Positions 23,210-35,906 of a stretch of 64,000 nucleotides of DNA are shown one piece after another. Both the position numbers and the translations under genes were made by a program. Source of the DNA: Glandiceps talaboti (Eukaryota; Hemichordata; Enteropneusta; Spengelidae); contig NC_135561.1 of the NCBI RefSeq assembly GCF_964340395.1, positions 3,676,001-3,740,000 of the forward strand. The letters are read 5' to 3'. Positions within the stretch are counted from its first letter, which is position 1. Each line of letters opens with the position of its first letter. Below the pieces are notes generated by a model. It was not told the DNA's origin and searched no databases. It worked only from the letters and a program-made list of their open reading frames with translations.

Positions 23210-23335
23210 TTACCAACCTGGTGAACATGTTAGCTTTTCATACAGTAATTTGGTCAGTTAACTTTCTACTTCCCCAAATATTTACTCTTTTCCAGTCAAC
23301 ATCTAGATATATTTTACTCAAAAAAATGGTATTGT

Positions 23336-25133
23336 TTACATGTGATCAAAGGCTTGATTTAGCAGGGTGAACTTTCCACTCTTTGTATACTGCATTTCCC
23401 AGTCTTTCATTCTTATATGTATTCTTTGATACTTTCTAACATGTGCCTTGGCTTCCATTCCGTCCAACCATTCCCACATCAGAGAGCCATTTTCAGCTTT
23501 GCTACTACCGCAGTGTGTATCACCATGCCTTGCATCTAACACTTTTAGCATGCCAGGATAAAATGACAATTCTTTGTCATAATGTTTGTTATATGTGTAC
23601 ACCAATAAGTCCTTCTCGATTCTTTTTCTTCCTTCTCTAGGTGTCCACGTACTGCAGTAAATGTCTTGTCTACTAACCATCATTTTTCTTACATATTTTA
23701 AGTCTTCCAAAATGCCTTGCAATTCTTTTTCTTCTTCAACTTGAACTTGCTGCTCATATTTTAACCGTTCTTTCAGGTACAAATTCAGACGTTTGGCCTC
23801 TAAAACCTGTGCATTTGCTGTATGATTCACAGCCTCCTTCTCTGTTTGCACCTCACGATTTGAAGTTAGTTTTGCTGGTGTAGAACTTTCTGTGCCCAGT
23901 GATTTTCTATGTCCAAGCCATACTGCAAGAGTCAAATTTACAAAGGATGAATACAGGTTTTTTCATCGTTAATGATTTTCAAGTGATATCATCTACAATT
24001 GTTTTCAGAAATTTTTTTGGGTCAACTGGGAAAAGAAATAAGGTAGGTTGGGTTACAGTACTTCCAATCAATGTATGAATGATGAACTTAACTGCAACAT
24101 ATTGATATGTACATTACCAAAGTAGGTTTCAACAGTCTTTGTAAAAAAATTTAGCAGGTCAACTCAGCATGCCACAATTGTGTGCATGGATCATTACTGA
24201 TAACTTCAATCATAATACAACTTCAGACATCAGACCATGGACAAACGGAACCTGTTACAAGTGGGGCCGGGGAAAGTAAACAACAGATTTGGATTAATAA
24301 CACTTGGCTCAGCATGTTTGAAGTACAGAGACAGACTTGTGTTACATCATTTGATATTAAAGAACAGTTTTATAGCATGTTCACAAAACAAATTTCCAGT
24401 TCCCCTGGCATTTCATATACAGTAAAGAGGCCATAAAACTGTTCTTTTCAAACCATGGTGTATAATACAAGTCTCCGTACTTCCAACATGCTGTGTCAAG
24501 TGCTAATCCAATTCATTTGTTTACTTTCCCTGTTTGTAACAGGTTCTGTTCATCCAAGGTCTGATGTCAGCAGTTGTAAATTTCATATTTGGCACCCTTA
24601 CAGCTACTGAGGTTGATTGTTGTTATAGACATCATTCTATATGTCTAGCCATGATGATGTCATCCAATAGACAGAATTACTTGCAACACTGAATAATTGT
24701 CTACTTGTTTGGTGTCAGGAATATAAACTGTAATTCAACTTTGTGGGGTGTGTAGGCAATGTTGTATCTACTATAGCTAAATTAAAATCTACATCAATAC
24801 AAGTACATACATCAGGACAAGTTCAGTATTGTATCAATATGTTGTACTACTTCATTGTTCATAATTTCAACTGGAAGCACTGTAAACACGTACCAGAATT
24901 CTTAATAAATGTGTAAATTTCACTTGGTTTGAAAATGAAAACAGACACAATTGAAAAATATGAAAACAAATAATAATCATGAAAATGGAATATTTATCAT
25001 ATTCTGACTTACCAACAAAAGCTGTTGATGCAGGTAGAATTACAGGGATAATAAATTGTGTTGCTAGGCGACACACTTTCCTTTGCCAGCTTTCATGATC
25101 TGGAGGTATATTCAAATTATTCCAATTGTTCAT
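23336..25133 (-). CDS. CCDC127: CCDC127 family protein (2 coding exons)
   Basis: Minus-strand exons: the coding part of 25158-25013 (ATG 25133-25131), then 23922-23336, joined in phase 1 to give 235 residues (human CCDC127 is about 260). A 5' untranslated intron is implied by the acceptor CTATTTCAG just upstream of 25158. The start (MNNWN) resembles the vertebrate protein. A hydrophobic segment follows at about 22-44, then a charged coiled-coil region with a Lys/Glu-rich KYEQQVQVEEEKELQ stretch. The diagnostic part is the C-terminal half: SRQDIYCS, then RIEKDLL, then DTHCG and ENGSLMWEWLDG, which follow the same order and spacing in vertebrate CCDC127. Family function is poorly known. The gene is divergent from SDHA, as in human. 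Confidence 0.88.
24227..24583. repeat. Inverted repeat (fold-back) in the CCDC127 intron
   Basis: Left arm about 24227-24402 and right arm about 24430-24583 are reverse complements. Shared blocks include GACATCAGACC, GAACCTGTTACAA, GGGAAAGTAAACAA, TTGGATTA, CAGCATGTT, AAGTAC and AAAGAACAGTTTTAT. The loop is about 30 bp. No clear target duplication was found, so it may be a degraded MITE or a local inverted duplication. Confidence 0.8.
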
Positions 25134-25276
25134 CTTGCAGCTGTCTAAACTAAAATGTCTGAAATAGAGGAAAAAATGAAATACCTTGAACTAGTACATA
25201 GTGTTAAAAGTAAAAGTTAACAAACTGTATGCTAATGTTAGAATGCATATGTTAGTAACCATGGTGATGCATCTCT

Positions 25277-25316
<40 letters not shown>
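25277..25316. repeat. (CA)n dinucleotide
   Basis: About 20 CA units directly next to the palindromic AT array. Confidence 0.95.
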
Positions 25317-25507
<191 letters not shown>

Positions 25508-26013
25508 ATATGGATGTAGTCCTGCTTGCAGACGGATCATTTCTGGACTCGATTCTGACAGTTGTCCCTCCCTTAAATTTAAGCATATGGCGGTCAATGA
25601 AGGTCAACTCGCTGAACATAATGCTGTGCTTCAACCAGCTTGCAACCATCCACTGCATTCTTGTCCACTCCAATTGCCACTACACTGGGACACGGCAGTG
25701 GACGTAGAATCTTCACATTCGATGACACAGCAGTTGCTAACTTGCTACATTATCAAAAAGTTGTTTGGATCCCCGGGTTTACTGCATGATCACATAAAAA
25801 TACTAAAACTATCAACTAAAAAATTAGTCAACCTCGGGTTAATTTCACAAACCTAACTACTACATTAAGCCTTGCCTACCTCACACCATGGAGACATTGG
25901 ACGCCTACAACGTCTATGCTCACAAATGCTTGAAATGGTATAACTGTACATGCTCAGCTGTATGTAGAAAGGGGTCATCTTTAGGTCATGGAATTTTTTG
26001 AACCTCACGTCTA
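25508..26013. other. CCDC127-SDHA intergenic region
   Basis: No coding exon was recognised. On the minus strand, a GAG/GTAGGC donor-like site near 25880 could end a 5' untranslated CCDC127 exon, which is weak evidence. An open frame at 25488-25856 has no family features. The part nearest SDHA is expected to be promoter. Confidence 0.4.
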
Positions 26014-26025
26014 TGCGCATGCGTT
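26014..26025. promoter_or_regulatory. NRF-1-like site upstream of SDHA
   Basis: TGCGCATGCGTT matches the nuclear respiratory factor 1 consensus (YGCGCAYGCGCR) at 10 of 12 positions. It ends 23 bp upstream of the SDHA start codon, so it lies in the 5' UTR or core promoter. NRF-1 controls many genes of the respiratory chain, which fits SDHA. Binding is inferred. Confidence 0.5.
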
Positions 26026-26048
26026 ATTTCATTTCATAATTTGTCAAG

Positions 26049-29000
26049 ATGGCGTCGTGTCTGAAAGCACAAGCAACATCGGTGCTCCGAAAAATAGCTG
26101 CCGACAAGCTGGTACGTACGCCTACTCTTCAATTTTGATATGAGGCAGATATTGGTATACATATTATTTGGTAAATGTTGTTATGTGAGCATATTTGTTA
26201 CCACAATGAACGTCAATGTATTGGAACTTGGCATACGTGACTCGAACGCCGGGTACAGGCTAGACAAGGTCATCCAGGACGTTTGTTGTCGATAGAGGTT
26301 GGAAAGAACGACATGATTTTATTGTTTTTGTTTTACACATATCACCCCTTAAAACTACAGACAAGAATTTCCATTATTTTCTTCCCTATCATTCAAAAAT
26401 TCTAGCCCTACCAAGGATTACTCAGATAATTGCATCAAATTGAAAAATGAAGTGAACGTTTGACCTGCAGTTTCCTTTATTCAATGTCTCGTATTGTATA
26501 TCACCTATTCAATGATCCCCGTAGGATAGCAGTGTCAAAAACCGTATCTAAATATGAAAAGTTAATCTGTTTGGCGTCTTTTCCTGACTGTCGCCATAAG
26601 TTGTTAAAGCACGTTACGTAGTTGTGGTGTTGTATAAGCGTGTGTTACGTAACAATCAATGAGACCGGTATATATGCAAATCAAGGTATTTCCTGTACAC
26701 CTTGGCCTGTAACGAGATTGACCTATATAAATTTAGACCAAACTGTCTGTTGTCAAAAAATGTATAAATTCCTCTTTTTGAGATTGAATGTGCATTAGAT
26801 ATATGTTATTCCATATGACTAGGTACTAGTATAACTGACATGTCGGAAGTTTTTGACACAAACAATGTAGTAATTAGGGTGTAATGACCAAGCAAAGGGA
26901 ACTATTAAAATCGATTTCCAGAACAATCTTTGATGGATGAGATATGCTGTGTAAAAATTATGTGTGAAATATCTGTACTATCTCAGGTTTAACAGTTTAT
27001 TCCATCTCATGGCTGTGGGATTTGTTAAAAAGAAAACAAAGAATATATGTAAGAATAATTAGACTTAATTAGGGATTATGTATTGAGTATATGCACATCA
27101 CCTGTGTCTACATGTGAGATAAGTATCCACTTAGGTTGCATTATGATTTTTTTTCAGTTATGAAAATAGAATTTACTTTGAGTTTACATGTTATTCATAC
27201 TCACAGTAATGGGGCAAAATATTGTATGATGACTAAATATTGCGTAATTCAAATACAAAATATATAAAATCTTTACTGTTATAAAAATGATAATTTGTTT
27301 TTTGGTTACTCTGAACATGTCAATGTTATTTAACACTGCTGTTTCAGAAGGGATAAAGGAACTTGTAGAATTATATAAGAAAAGTCAGAATTAGATGTCA
27401 TTATTCAGTGGGTCATGTGTAATTTGTAACTATTCTCTGGAGTACTTGTAACTATTCACAAGGGTCACATGTAACTATTCACTAGGGTCACGTCACATAG
27501 CATCCTGTCTGAGAAGTGAACTATATATACAATCCATACAATCCTTAAAGTATAGAGGTCATTGATGGAATGTCTGTTGTGGAGAAAGACTACAGTTCTA
27601 GGACTAGATCATGTTACTTTCTATGTAACAATTATATCATTTCATATATACAAGGTCAAATGTCATTTTGGAAAGCCTATTATTACATATGTACAAGAGA
27701 TTACTTGCACCAGTGTGCGCACATACAAGTGGTATTTTCTCTGCAGTGCAATATTAAAAGCATTATTGCATACATGCACAGTATCATTTTTAGGGGAAAA
27801 TTGATTGAGATCACTTTTTTTGCTATTGATAAGTTTATAGAATTAGTATAAGGTTAATGTAAATGTAAATGAAATAAAGAAGTATTAATTAGAGATAAAA
27901 GAAAAATATTATGAAATGATGAAATACCATTATTTGTTACTAGTGTTAGTAAAACTACATCTATTTATAGTAAATTAATGTCTTGAAGATGAGTTTTGAT
28001 GATAATGGTGGTTATGTTGTCTTTGTGTTTCAGACAAGTGGTATTAGTAAAACAGTAACACCAACATGTAGTAGAGGTTTTCATTTTACAATCCAAGGTA
28101 AACAAACCAAGGACGGTGTGGCCAAAGACCAGGTGAGTTGTTGTTTAGCTGAGCAAATAATGTAATTGTAATTTATTTACAAACAAGTTATCAATCAATA
28201 CTTGTAGATGACTTATGAGTTTTGTACATGTATAATAGTCCTAGGTGTATGATTTACAAGAAAACCACACACAATTGTTGTTGTTGTTTTTTGACAGTGC
28301 CAGTTTATTACAGTTTTATATAAACAATTAGAAATACACAAAACAGTCAAAACATGTGGTCATATTTGCATTTACTGTGGATTTCTGAAATCACTTTGCA
28401 AACTTTAATGAGCAATGCAAATGACCAATAAGCCTTGAGCAATTTAGTAAATTTATTCAACAAGCATGCACCAGAAGGTGTAATCATTTGTATATTTCAT
28501 CATAGTACTGTTATTTTTTTTTAATTTAAAAAAAAAGGACAAAGAAAAGCACACACAGTTGTTTGTAAAATTTACAAGACTTTTGGGGTTATTTATATGA
28601 GGTGTATTTGGCTTTCTTTAGACTGTAATTTATATAAGTCGTGTTGTTCAGCCCTATCAGACTTCTTAACCAGAGTGCTGGCTTATATCGTGGCATGAAT
28701 GTCTGCATCCTACAGACTACGTTTTCATATGTGATGTTACATGTACAAGAAAGTCAGACACAGTGTTTGTAGCAGGGGATTTGTAGAAGGTTTACAAAAA
28801 ATGAAACTTCTTTCTGACAACATAATATTTTGATCATTAGGTTCACTAAGGCTTCATATTTTTTATTTTGCTGTTCTCTCACTTTGACCTTGATCTCTGC
28901 TTGAACTGTTCATCAGTGCAAGTATTAATACCTACACAATTTTTTGAGATAGTTGACTGATGTATACTGTCTAATGATATTTATAATTTTATACCCTTAG

Positions 29001-32000
29001 TTTGGTCGTGACTACCCAGTAGTTGACCATACATTTGATGCCATCGTGGTAGGAGCTGGTGGTGCTGGACTAAGAGCTACATTTGGTCTTGCAATTGAAG
29101 GATTTAAAACTGCTTGTATTTCAAAACTTTTCCCAACCAGATCACACACAGTTGCTGCACAGGTAAGGTTTATAGGCAGTTTCAGTTGAAGGATTTTTGC
29201 GTGATGAACACTTTTTACTAACAAATCAGTGACAATTCCTGCATCGTTGAAAATTAATTTGTGCTTTTATTGATGTATGAATTCTGGAACACAATGTAAA
29301 CATCAGCTCACACAAAAATAAATGTTTTAGAAAAAAATTGAAATGGAAGAGATCGGTTTTGAATCAATGTTTGAATCCATGTATTTGTTAAGTCTAAGAT
29401 ATTATGAAGTTTGAATTGTCATTATGTAATACAGTACTGAAAGAATAATTTCATGGAACTGATAAACCTTCAATGATGTATTCGTTAATCTTTAACCATT
29501 CACCTTTCCACACCCCACTCCATTCCATCCCTCCCCCTGTAATACTGTAAAGGGTAATGTTTCACTCCTAAGTCATTATATTAGTGTTACCTCATTCTTT
29601 TGCCCACCTCTCATTTCTATAGCTCTGCCAGACAACTGTTTTTCACATACAGATTTTAATCCTATATCCAAAGTGGGTATTTAGTTTAAAGTAACACACT
29701 GATAACAATGATATATGTGGTAATTATTACAGGGTGGTATAAATGCTGCTTTAGGTAATATGGAACCAGACAACTGGAAATGGCACATGTAAGTTATCTT
29801 ATTATTATCACTCAATGTAATACTAGTAATCATAAATGCATTTAATCATAAATTTAATTACTCTCTGATGTCCCAGTAAAGTTAGTCTTTTATGGAGCAA
29901 AGTTTTAATAGCCCACTTACTTACATTTTATTAGAAATGTATTTAGTCACTAAGTATGTAAAGACACGTTGAGAGAAATATATGACACTTCGGTGTAGGG
30001 TTGGACGGTAATGAATTTCCAGGCAGGGTTGGATTTAATGATTTAACATGTAGGTTTACATAAATTCTCACAGCTAACCAAATAACCATTGGTATAGCTA
30101 GGTCTTTGTGTATTCCAAAACTTGAGATTAGGCACTTAAGGTCATTATACTGTTATGTCTTCCTAGTTTAATATATGGAAACCAACCAGCCCAGTGTAGT
30201 TTGTTCATAATGGGTTTTGTGGTCTGGTTTAATATATGGAAACCAACCAGCCCAGTGTAATTTGTTCATAATGGGTTATGTGGTCTGGTTTAATATATGG
30301 AAACCAACCAGCCCAGTGTAATTTGTTCATAATGGGTTTTGTGGTCTGGTTTAATATATGGAAACCAACCAGCCCACTGTAATTTGTTCATAATGGGTTA
30401 TGTGGTCTGGTTTAATATATGGAAACCAACCAGCCCAGTGTAGTTTGTTCATAATGGGTTATGTGGTCTGGTTTTAGGAAGTTGGGGGATTTAGATCAGG
30501 AGCAGGTCACCATAGCCATGTGAAAGGGAAATGTATAGCAGCACCTTGAAGTCACTGTAGCCGTCACAAAGGAGGTACAGTGTAACAGCTCCATCAGTGT
30601 TATGATTTGAAGTCACTGAATCTTTTGTTTTCATATTTCATAGGTTTGACACAGTGAAAGGGTCTGATTGGTTAGGAGACCAAAATGCTATCCATTACAT
30701 GACAAGAGAAGCCTCCAAAGCTGTTATTGAGGTATGTATATGAAATAGAATCTATGACGAAAGTATTGTATGCATGGGGAAAATATTCGTTCTTTTCCTC
30801 ACTTGAGATGTCAATTTTCTTTTCTTTTCAACCTCTGGTAAATAAATATGTAATGTAATAATTAAACATGGAATGTATGACAGAATATTTTCATTATTAT
30901 TATACTGGATTATTCAGACTTTTTAGACAGTGTTCATAGTTTTGTTATCAGGTACATGTAGTTGACTAGGTGTGTGTTAAAAAATACTCAATTCTGATAA
31001 CAATTACAAAATGTAGTTGTCATAGTCTCTCTTAAAACATATTCAATGTAATTTAAAATATGAATGAGAAAAGAATTGGTTTTACTCTAGTACAATAATT
31101 TATCAGTATTATCAGTTGCATAGCAAACATAAAGTGGAAATAAATATTTCCTGTACTTTTTTGCCAGATCGGTTCACCTCTAATGATAATTTGTGCTCAA
31201 AGAATTACATCCTTGGTAGAAGGATGTTTCTACTCTTTCTCTCAGTTTAACTTTGGTATACACTTGTGAACACACTATATTGTTTGTTTGCATTTAACAG
31301 TTAGAAAATTATGGCATGCCATTTAGTAGAACTCCAGATGGTAAAATTCATCAGAGAGCCTTTGGTGGTCAGAGTTATGATTACGGTAAAGGTGGTCAAG
31401 CTCACAGGACTTGTTGTGTGGCTGACAGGACTGGACATTCACTGCTACATACCTTATATGGACAGGTAAGTTTCACACATACGAAAAAATATATATATAA
31501 ATACAAAATAAGTATGTATTTTAAGTCATGCCATTGAGCTATATACATTCTTGCTGTATAATTCGCTTGTGGCAGATCTCTCACAATCCTGCATGAGCCA
31601 TTGTGTCCATAGCAACCACATGAGGGTGGTCAAGCCGAAAGTGTCAAACGCTTAGCAGCACTATTGTTCTCAATGTCATTGCACATGGCCACAGTGAAAG
31701 CGTGAACGTGATCACTTGTTTGACAACCGTTGTTGCTAGGCATATTTGCATATCTTGAGATCTGTAGCGAGTCGTATAATCCCTTATTAAGTTGTTGAGT
31801 TCTCTGTTAGTGACAGTTTGTTATTTCCTTATCACCAATCACGTATCACTTAGGTTATGTTGTTAAAAAATGTAAATGTTCCAACATACTATTACTGGCA
31901 GTAATCGTTACTGAAGTTGTAAATCTGCTCAGTGTCTTGACTATTCTATTTTCCTCATTTTATTGCGTTGTGCTGAATGGCATGGGAGAGATTGAGATAT

Positions 32001-32788
32001 CATAAGCTGATTAGACACTTTTGAAATTTGCTAATAAGATGGATTGAAAGAAATTGTATAATGTATTTTATGAATGTATAATGTAAATGCAAAAAAAAAT
32101 AATTTATGGTCAATTTCAGTATATTTCTTTCAGATGTGGTGTACACATACAGACAAGCACAGAGACAGACAGACACAGGCAGGCAGGCAGGCAGGCAGAC
32201 AAATGCACACACACACACTTATATATACATATACATACATACATACATATGCATACACAAACACACATTATTTAATAAAGAAGCAACCCATTACTTCCAG
32301 TGGGTAGTACTAGATAGAAAACTATTTTTATAACATTACATGACATAACGTTTCATGGGAAGATAACAGTAGTCTGTAAGGTATGCCATGATGGGGCGCC
32401 CTCACACTTTGGTCAGCCCCTTTCACAACAACAGTGACAAAATGTCTATATTTCGTTTTGTAGTCACTGCGTTATGATACCCACTACTTCATTGAATACT
32501 TTGCACTGGATTTACTGATGGAGGATGGTGAATGTCGAGGTGTGATTGCACTTTGTTTAGAAGATGGTTCAATTCACAGACTGAGAGCTAAAAACACAGT
32601 GTTGGCCACTGGGTAAGAACCAAGCACAAATCTAGCTTGTACTCTATTATTAAGTAAAGAACTTTGTTATACTGACAGGATGGGAGCTATAAAGAAGTGT
32701 AGAACGGTCACCATGATAACACAAGTTGACTTGAAACATGGTGAAGCGATAAAAGAGAATTACAGTTATATCATGCATTGCAATGCAA

Positions 32789-32846
<58 letters not shown>

Positions 32847-35843
32847 TGTGTGTCTGTGTGTCTGTGTCTGTCTGTGTATCTGTCTGTCTGTGTGTCTGTC
32901 TTTCTGTGTGTGTGTTTGTGTGTGTATGTGTCAGTGTCTGTCTGTCTGTCTGTCTGTCTGTGTGTCTCTGTCTCTGTGTGTGTCTGTGAGTCTGTGTCTG
33001 TGTGTGTGAGTGTGTGTGTGTGTGCATGGGTAATACTCAGCTATTGAGAAACTGAAATACAGCAACCTTGTGTTCCATAGCAAGAACTCCATAGACCATA
33101 CCTTGAGAAATATCACATATGGAAAAGGTCTTGTCCGGTTCACTGTTATTGTTGATGTGACACTTTCTGTTACACTAGATATGATCTTGCATTCTTGTTG
33201 TATGTGTAATAGTTTGGTTATAACACTTTTTGTTACAGTGGATATGGTCGTGCATACTTCAGTTGTACATCAGCACATACCTGTACTGGTGATGGCACAG
33301 CTATGGTATCAAGGGCTGGTCTACCAAACAGTGATATGGAGTTTGTTCAGTTCCATCCTACAGGTAATGCTATTGGACGTTCATTAATATTTATTGGTTA
33401 TGTTCATGATTTGTAATGAATCATACTTGTTTCAAAGTTGAAGTCAAATAAACTGGACACAGTGTGTGTGTTAGAGACAAATATGTACATGCATATTCAG
33501 TCTTGCCATTGTTTATGACTGGAACGTCTGGGGTACTTGTTGAACATAGCTTATGTTATACCTGTACCTGTACATTGGTAAAGCAAGATAAAGCGTATCT
33601 CGTCAAAATTGTGATTGAATTGCAAACTTTCACCTTTCTCACAAAACATCAGATTGTCGAATTGTATGGGTCTATTCTTCCACTAATAGGTATCTATGGA
33701 GCTGGTTGTCTGATGACTGAGGGTTGCCGTGGTGATGGCGGTTTCCTTATCAACAGTGAAGGAGAACGTTTTATGGAACGTTATGCACCAACAGCTAAAG
33801 ACTTGGCATCTCGTGATGTTGTATCCCGTAGTATGACCATGGAAATCCGGGAAGGAAGGTAAGGAATATTCCATGGATTTAATACTATGTTGATGCAAGG
33901 CAACCTATTGCAAGGCTTGCAAATATGTGAAGTCACAAATACAAAATATAAACACAAAGGACAATACAAGCTAGGCTAAACAAAGGTAAGAGATCAAATT
34001 GAATATATATATTGCCATTGTGTCAGATTGTAATCCGATTGCTTCATATCAAATCTACCCAATGATGGATTTTTGATGCAAGTCTGGCAGAAAACAGAAT
34101 ATGTCAAACAGAAAAATACACTGTTCCATTTTAAGACCCTACAAAGCTAACTTCATGTAATACACTTGCTTCTTACAGAGGAGTTGGTCCAGAGAAAGAC
34201 CACGTATATCTTCAACTACACCATCTACCAGCAGAACACCTAAGATCACGTCTACCTGGTATTATGGAGACAGCATCTATCTTTGCTGGTGTTGATGTGA
34301 CAAGAGAACCAGTACCTGTACTTCCAACTGTACATTACAATATGGGTGGTGTACCAACCAATTACATAGGACAGGTGAGAAATATAGTTTCCCTATATAC
34401 ATACCCTTGTGTTGGGAAAATTTAGTGAGAGAGAAACCTAAAATCCTGTGATATTTCCTAACACTTTATTATCTGCTGTGACTAGTTGTTAATGGATGTG
34501 AACTGTCAATGGGTAAAGCCGATGACTTTTTGAGAAAACTAAGAAAAATATTCTAGTCCTCAGAATATGAAAAAAATGAAAATCAATTTATTAATTTATA
34601 TAAATTTTGTAGGTTATTGACAAGAAAAATGGTGAAGATTCTATCGTACCTGGACTGTATGCATGTGGTGAGGTAGCAGTAGCATCAGTACATGGTGCCA
34701 ATAGACTTGGAGCTAATTCATTGCTAGATTTGGTCGTCTTTGGACGTGCCTGTGCTCACAGCATTGCTGAAAACCACAAGCCTGGTGATAAACTTCCTGA
34801 ACTGAAGAGAGTAAGTATTAACAGTCAAGCTCCTTTTAGGCTTAAAGGCTAGTGATTCAACATCAGGTAACTGGTTCTCACATTAGTGTTATGTTATCAG
34901 GATAACATGGACCATTTTGTTTTTCAACATCTCACATAGAAACAAATGTCATGTTGTTTGTGTAATACTTTTCAGGATGCTGGTGAGTCCTCCGTTGCCA
35001 ACCTGGATAAACTAAGACATGCTAATGGAAGTGAACCTGCATCAGATTTGAGACTGAGAATGCAGAAGGTAAGATGGAAGACTTATCACGTCAGACTCTT
35101 TAGGGGCAGTAGCTCTGTTGATATGTTTTGGGGGAGTAATTTTTTCACCATATTAAAAGGTACTCCCAGTATTACTGGTGTATACTTAACCATCACTTGC
35201 AAGTAACTGAACTCAAGCCTGGCATTAGGATATAACTCATAAACAATCTGATGACATATAATTTTTCATACATATCAAAAAATGTACAGAAACTCCCAAC
35301 TATGCAATCAACAGTTCTCAGAACATAAATTGTAATGTCGTAGTTTTAGTTGGTATCTATCATAGTGTTCTCTAGTAATAACATGTATATTTACTTTTGT
35401 CGGCAGACAATGCAAAATAATGCTGCAGTGTTCAGGACAGGTGAGACACTGAAAGAAGGTGTCAAACTCATTGATGATGTCTACAGAGGCTTGGATGATG
35501 TCAAAGTGAGTAACATATGTCAAGTTTATACTCTGTGTTGGTCATAGCAGATTATCTCACTATATCACAACCTGTACAACCTGTACATAGAAACAGACCG
35601 AAAATAGCAAATCAGTTCATCAAATTTATATTTGTTTGAAATTTTTGTTTTGACAAATGGTTGTATCTCTTTATTCTTGTAAAATTGGTAGGTATCTTTT
35701 GAAGTCCTATCAATAAGACCCTTATGATATTGTGATGGCAAAACTGTCATAAAAAGAGATATTCTCACCTTTTGATGATTCTCTCAAATGAGAGGAGTAG
35801 TGGCTCTCCCACTTTGGGAATACCTGTTACCTGTCTTGGCATG

Positions 35844-35906
<63 letters not shown>

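Noticed and set aside
33464-33862. 132-codon ORF across SDHA exon 9
   Set aside because: Its last third is SDHA exon 9. The upstream part is intron 8, as shown by the HPTG/GIYGAG junction.
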